A DNA stretch of 8,569 nucleotides from JANLSE01 sp038214135 (GTDB taxonomy: Bacteria > Chloroflexota > Chloroflexia > Chloroflexales > Roseiflexaceae): contig JBBQSD010000196.1 of NCBI GenBank assembly GCA_038214135.1, positions 1 to 8,569 on the forward strand, read 5' to 3'. The notes beneath the pieces were generated by a model. The model worked only from the letters and a program-made list of their open reading frames with translations. It was not told the origin of the DNA and ran no database searches. Made by a program: the position numbers and the translations under genes. Below, piece by piece: positions 6,778 to 8,569 of the stretch. Every line of letters begins with the position of its first letter. The first letter of the stretch is position 1.

Positions 6778-7116
6778 ATGGTTACGAATGAAACAGAAAC
6801 CGATCATGTGCTTGATGCATTGGGGCATCCAACGCGCCGCCAGATTTTGGCACTGCTGCGTGAGCAGCCACTTGCTGTTGGCGAAATCGCGATGCAGCTA
6901 CCAATCAGCCGCCCGGCCGTCTCCAAGCACCTCCGCCAACTTGAGGCAGCTGGGCTGGTGGAATACACATCGATTGGCACCCGCAATATCTTTCAGCTGC
7001 GTGTCGCTGGTTTTGCAACTGCTCGCACATATGTTGAGCGCTTCTGGGAGGATGCGCTTACGCGCTTTCAACACGCCGCAGAAGCTCAGGAGCTGGCGAA
7101 TAATGATACCCAATAG
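6778..7116 (+). CDS. ArsR-family winged-helix transcriptional repressor
   Basis: The protein has 112 residues with a compact winged helix-turn-helix. HVLDALGHPTRRQILALL (10-27) is the classic opening of the family; LAVGEIAMQLPISRPAVSKH (32-51) is the HTH, with SRPAVSKHLRQL as the recognition helix; LVEYTSIGTRNIFQL (60-74) is the wing. The metal-box ELCVCDL and other Cys ligands are missing, so it is not a classical arsenic or cadmium sensor. It belongs to the type that pairs with SRPBCC proteins, and that gene overlaps its 3' end. I chose ATG 6778: homologous proteins start close to this helix, and the promoter would place the transcript start there. ATG 6760 lies between the -35 and -10, and neither has a ribosome site. 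It probably represses its own operon through the palindrome at 6762-6776. The inducing signal is unknown. Confidence 0.9.
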   Translation: MVTNETETDHVLDALGHPTRRQILALLREQPLAVGEIAMQLPISRPAVSKHLRQLEAAGLVEYTSIGTRNIFQLRVAGFATARTYVERFWEDALTRFQHAAEAQELANNDTQ

Positions 7117-7549
7117 CGTCGAGCGATCAATGACGGTGCGCTGCAGCATTACAACGGCATTTCAGGTCTTCAGCGCTCAACTGAATCAGTGGTGGCCAAA
7201 ATCACACTCGCGCAGCGGCGATCCAAACACCACAGTTATGATCGAACCATGGATCGGTGGACGGCTGTATGAACGTACACAAGCTGGGGTTGAATATCTA
7301 TGGGGGCAGGTGATTATCTGGGAACCACCGCTGCGCCTGGCCTACCATTGGTATCTTGGGAGCAGTAGTGAACAGCCAAGCAGAGTTGCTATCAGCTTTA
7401 CAGATCTTGGCAATCATCAGACGCGTGTTGATGTTTTTCATCGTGGGCCAGAGCTGATCGGGGCCATCTGGGAGCGCAACTTCAGTATCTATGCAGCAAG
7501 TTGGGATCATATACTGGCGGCCTATACAGCAGTGTGTGTGATTGAGTAG
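7103..7549 (+). CDS. SRPBCC / AHSA1-like (START-fold) protein
   Basis: The protein has 148 residues, the usual size for AHSA1-type SRPBCC proteins, which fold as a helix-grip cavity that binds hydrophobic ligands. Visible features are CSITTAFQVFSAQLNQWWP (14-32) at the first strand and helix, MIEPWIGGRLYER (46-58), WGQVIIWEPPLRLAYHW (67-83), and the C-terminal helix WDHILAAYTAV (134-144). It is cytoplasmic, and its ligand is unknown. The ATG at 7103 overlaps the repressor gene by 14 bases, with CAGGAG (7087-7092) ten bases upstream, so translation is probably coupled. An alternative ATG at 7130 would trim nine residues. ArsR-SRPBCC pairs are common in bacteria, and the pairing suggests that the small-molecule state of the cell is linked to the repressor. 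The frame extends upstream inside the repressor gene, but that part is not real coding sequence. Confidence 0.88.
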   Translation: MIPNSVERSMTVRCSITTAFQVFSAQLNQWWPKSHSRSGDPNTTVMIEPWIGGRLYERTQAGVEYLWGQVIIWEPPLRLAYHWYLGSSSEQPSRVAISFTDLGNHQTRVDVFHRGPELIGAIWERNFSIYAASWDHILAAYTAVCVIE

Positions 7550-7586
7550 CACTCATAATCTACGCATGTTCATAGAAGGAGTATTC

Positions 7587-7634
7587 ATGAAATCGTTTAG
7601 CTCAACGACAACCATTGCAGCCACACTGATATAG
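7587..7634 (+). pseudogene. Truncated start of an exported protein, cut by repeat copy B
   Basis: AAGGAG (7576-7581) stands five bases before ATG 7587, an excellent ribosome site. The ORF reads MKSFSSTTTIAATLI and stops at TAG (7632-7634), whose last base is the first base of repeat copy B. A Lys followed by a Ser/Thr/Ala-rich, mildly hydrophobic stretch looks like the front of a signal peptide. The simplest reading is a secreted-protein gene interrupted or truncated by the repeat; a 15-residue leader peptide is the alternative. Confidence 0.5.
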
Positions 7635-7688
7635 CATTCCTATGTGAGCTGTAAAGGCGCGTAGCGCAAAGCGGGGTACCCTTTGGGT
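7634..7688. repeat. Dispersed intergenic repeat, copy B
   Basis: This matches 323-389, with about five substitutions over the first 40 bases and a 12-base deletion before TACCC. The deletion removes the T-TTGGGG-CC part that forms the terminator-like stem in copy A, and one arm of the small inverted repeat is mutated (GCGCA for GCGCC). It ends 38 bases before the ATG of the next gene. Confidence 0.75.
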
Positions 7689-7726
7689 CTGGTACTCGCC
7701 TCTGGCCGATAACAAAGGAGATACAT

Positions 7727-8143
7727 ATGGCAACCATGGTTGAAGGAGATGGAACCAAGGAACGGCCTTGGCAACTCACCACGCCAAGCGGGTCGGCTAC
7801 CTACCAAATGTATCGCGACGAAGCAGCCAATCCACCAGTGTTGGTTTGCACTGTTGGGAAGACGATACTGCGCTATGATCTACGTTGCATCGCCGATCTG
7901 CATGCCATGCTCAAATCCCATGGCGATTGGATGCCGCTTGGCAGCGCTGATGAGCAGAAGCCAGCTGCGCCAGGTACCGTTGAGGCATGGGGGCGATCTC
8001 CGGAAAACCCGATTGGTGGCTGGTATGGCCTGAAGAACGGCCTGCGCGGGCGGTTTGGAATGTATGTCCCGCCACTTATGGAGGCGCTTGGCCTTGCAGA
8101 AGTAGAGCACAACCCAAAGAACAATCGGATGCGTGCGCGCTAA
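7727..8143 (+). CDS. Conserved small protein of unknown function (possibly DUF6855)
   Basis: The protein has 138 residues, with AAAGGAG (7714-7720) six bases before the ATG. There is no signal peptide or membrane segment, so it is a soluble cytoplasmic protein. Distinctive stretches are GTKERPWQLTTPSGSATYQM (9-28), YRDEAANPPVLVCTVG (29-44), the helix IADLHAMLKSHGDW (55-68), LGSADEQKPA (71-80), VEAWGRSPENPIGGWYGLKN (85-104), and GLRGRFGMYVPPLMEALGLAEVEHNPKNNRMRA, which starts at 105. I recall close relatives in many soil bacteria annotated only as a domain of unknown function, perhaps DUF6855; I am not certain of the number. No catalytic pattern is evident to me, though Trp68, Trp88, Arg90 and Trp99 look conserved in type. 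It stands alone, just after repeat copy B, with a palindrome 41 bases after its stop. Confidence 0.85.
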   Translation: MATMVEGDGTKERPWQLTTPSGSATYQMYRDEAANPPVLVCTVGKTILRYDLRCIADLHAMLKSHGDWMPLGSADEQKPAAPGTVEAWGRSPENPIGGWYGLKNGLRGRFGMYVPPLMEALGLAEVEHNPKNNRMRAR

Positions 8144-8184
8144 ACTGATCGCACTCCGGAATCTCCATGTCATCACATCCGTAA

Positions 8185-8204
8185 GGACGCAGCAGGCTGC
8201 GTCC
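8185..8204. repeat. Palindromic repeat, second copy
   Basis: GGACGCAGC-ag-GCTGCGTCC has perfect nine-base arms and a two-base loop. It differs from the palindrome at 6057-6076 only in the centre. No T-run follows. It ends two bases before recognisable Calx-beta-like coding sequence begins. Confidence 0.75.
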
Positions 8205-8206
8205 TA

Positions 8207-8344
8207 CTCGCGAATGATGCACAGCCAGACGATGGCGAGACACTGGTTCTCACTCTTGCAAGCGATCCGGCAAGCATACATCTGACCCAGGCAACCCATA
8301 TGCTGACAATTCGTGAACGTGGCACCTGTCAGATGAGCTGTTAA
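8207..8344 (+). pseudogene. Remnant of a Calx-beta-like surface-protein repeat
   Basis: The frame reads LLANDAQPDDGETLVLTLAS, then DPASIHLTQATHMLTIRE, ending at TAA (8342-8344). The pattern ND...(D/E)GET-x-x-LTL-x-S...ATH-x-LTI matches one Calx-beta domain, a calcium-binding beta sandwich found in tandem in large secreted or surface proteins. The usual closing acidic DND is replaced by ERGTCQ, and no start codon or signal peptide precedes it in frame. It is therefore a tail fragment, beginning just after the palindrome at 8185-8204. A link to the truncated exported ORF at 7587 is possible but unproven. Confidence 0.5.
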
Positions 8345-8392
8345 GCATTCTGGATGAAAGGCTCATCACGCCAGATAAGATGCTAAACAGCT
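8336..8392. repeat. Long imperfect stem-loop before the last gene
   Basis: AGCTGTTaAGCAT (8336-8348) pairs with ATGCTaAACAGCT (8380-8392) with one mismatch. TCTGG (8349-8353) can pair further with CCAGA (8371-8375) across a four-base bulge, and the loop holds a small GATGA/TCATC stem. No T-run follows. The right arm covers the -35 of the next promoter, so it could be an operator or a mark of past insertion as well as an RNA stem. Confidence 0.6.
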
Positions 8393-8412
8393 AGCGCGGC
8401 ATACGGTAGAAT
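8384..8412 (+). promoter_or_regulatory. Candidate promoter for the 3'-end gene
   Basis: TAAACA (8384-8389) and TAGAAT (8407-8412) are 17 bases apart, with four and five matches to consensus. A start near 8419 gives a leader of about 25 bases. Confidence 0.45.
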
Positions 8413-8443
8413 AGCTTCATTATATTGAGGAATGGAGCAAACC

Positions 8444-8569
8444 ATGCCGCAGATTGTGCTTGTTGATGTCGCGCTACCCGATTCAATTCTGGCCATGCTC
8501 AATGTACAAATCGAACTGCGCCATTGGCCAGATGATGCGCCAGCCGAGATCATGCGCCAGGCCGTTGGA
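8444..8569 (+). CDS. Probable D-2-hydroxyacid dehydrogenase, N-terminal part only
   Basis: Forty-two codons are visible before the window ends: MPQIVLVDVALPDSILAMLN, then QIELRHWPDDAPAEIMRQAV and a final Gly. A first strand, a LP-x-x-x-L-x-x-L helix, a second strand ending in W, and a helix around residues 33-41 form the usual opening of NAD-dependent D-2-hydroxyacid dehydrogenases (phosphoglycerate or glyoxylate reductase group). The NAD-binding and catalytic Arg-Glu-His regions lie outside the window, so the assignment rests on the N-terminus alone. GGAG (8434-8437) is six bases before ATG 8444; an in-frame ATG at 8432 abuts GAGGA and is less likely. Confidence 0.6.
   Translation, partial: MPQIVLVDVALPDSILAMLNVQIELRHWPDDAPAEIMRQAVG

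Noticed and set aside
6788..7102. Upstream part of the 253-codon frame that contains the SRPBCC gene
   Set aside because: It is an off-frame reading of the ArsR gene; the SRPBCC fold begins only after 7103.
323..8204. CRISPR array or insertion sequence
   Set aside because: The repeats are few, imperfect and thousands of bases apart, with no regular spacers, cas genes, transposase or clear terminal inverted repeats.

Overview
The window looks like a piece of a bacterial chromosome of moderate GC content, most likely from the Chloroflexota (class Chloroflexia). This placement is inferred from protein style and from dispersed GC-rich palindromes of the GGACGCAGC/GCTGCGTCC and GGCGGACacatggGTCCGCC types, which I recall from that group. 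No rRNA, tRNA, CRISPR array, transposase or phage gene is visible.

Layout. A lipoprotein gene (1-218, minus strand) runs off the left edge. A non-coding stretch follows, holding a dispersed repeat, a terminator-like stem and a good promoter. Next come two co-directional genes, an AT-richer ATP-grasp-like protein (477-1505) and a CPA1-type Na+/H+ antiporter (1534-3183), 28 bases apart and probably one operon. A truncated P-loop kinase fragment (3197-3439) separates them from a luciferase-like LLM oxidoreductase (3549-4487). A hairpin-rich spacer leads to an MFS exporter (4775-6046). A 700-base spacer (6047-6777) holds palindromes and two gene remnants: the tail of a NACHT/STAND-type protein and a frameshifted histidine-kinase linker on the minus strand. 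An ArsR-family repressor (6778-7116) and an SRPBCC/AHSA1 protein (7103-7549) overlap by 14 bases and form a compact operon. Its promoter carries a perfect palindrome over the -10, and the predicted transcript starts at the ATG itself. Then come an exported-protein start broken after 15 codons by a second copy of the dispersed repeat, an intact small conserved protein (7727-8143), a palindrome, a Calx-beta-like remnant (8207-8344), a large stem-loop, and the first 42 codons of a probable D-2-hydroxyacid dehydrogenase (8444 onward).

The intact genes do not make one obvious pathway: they cover ion homeostasis, export, flavin-dependent oxidation, and a repressor/ligand-binding pair. The most distinctive feature is the spacers. 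They contain at least five decayed gene pieces, and two of these end exactly or almost exactly at a dispersed repeat. The best candidate for something new is 7587-8344. There the start of an exported protein and a Calx-beta tail flank a repeat-gene-palindrome block, as if a small cassette had landed in a surface-protein gene. I do not see a clearly novel defence or biosynthetic system.
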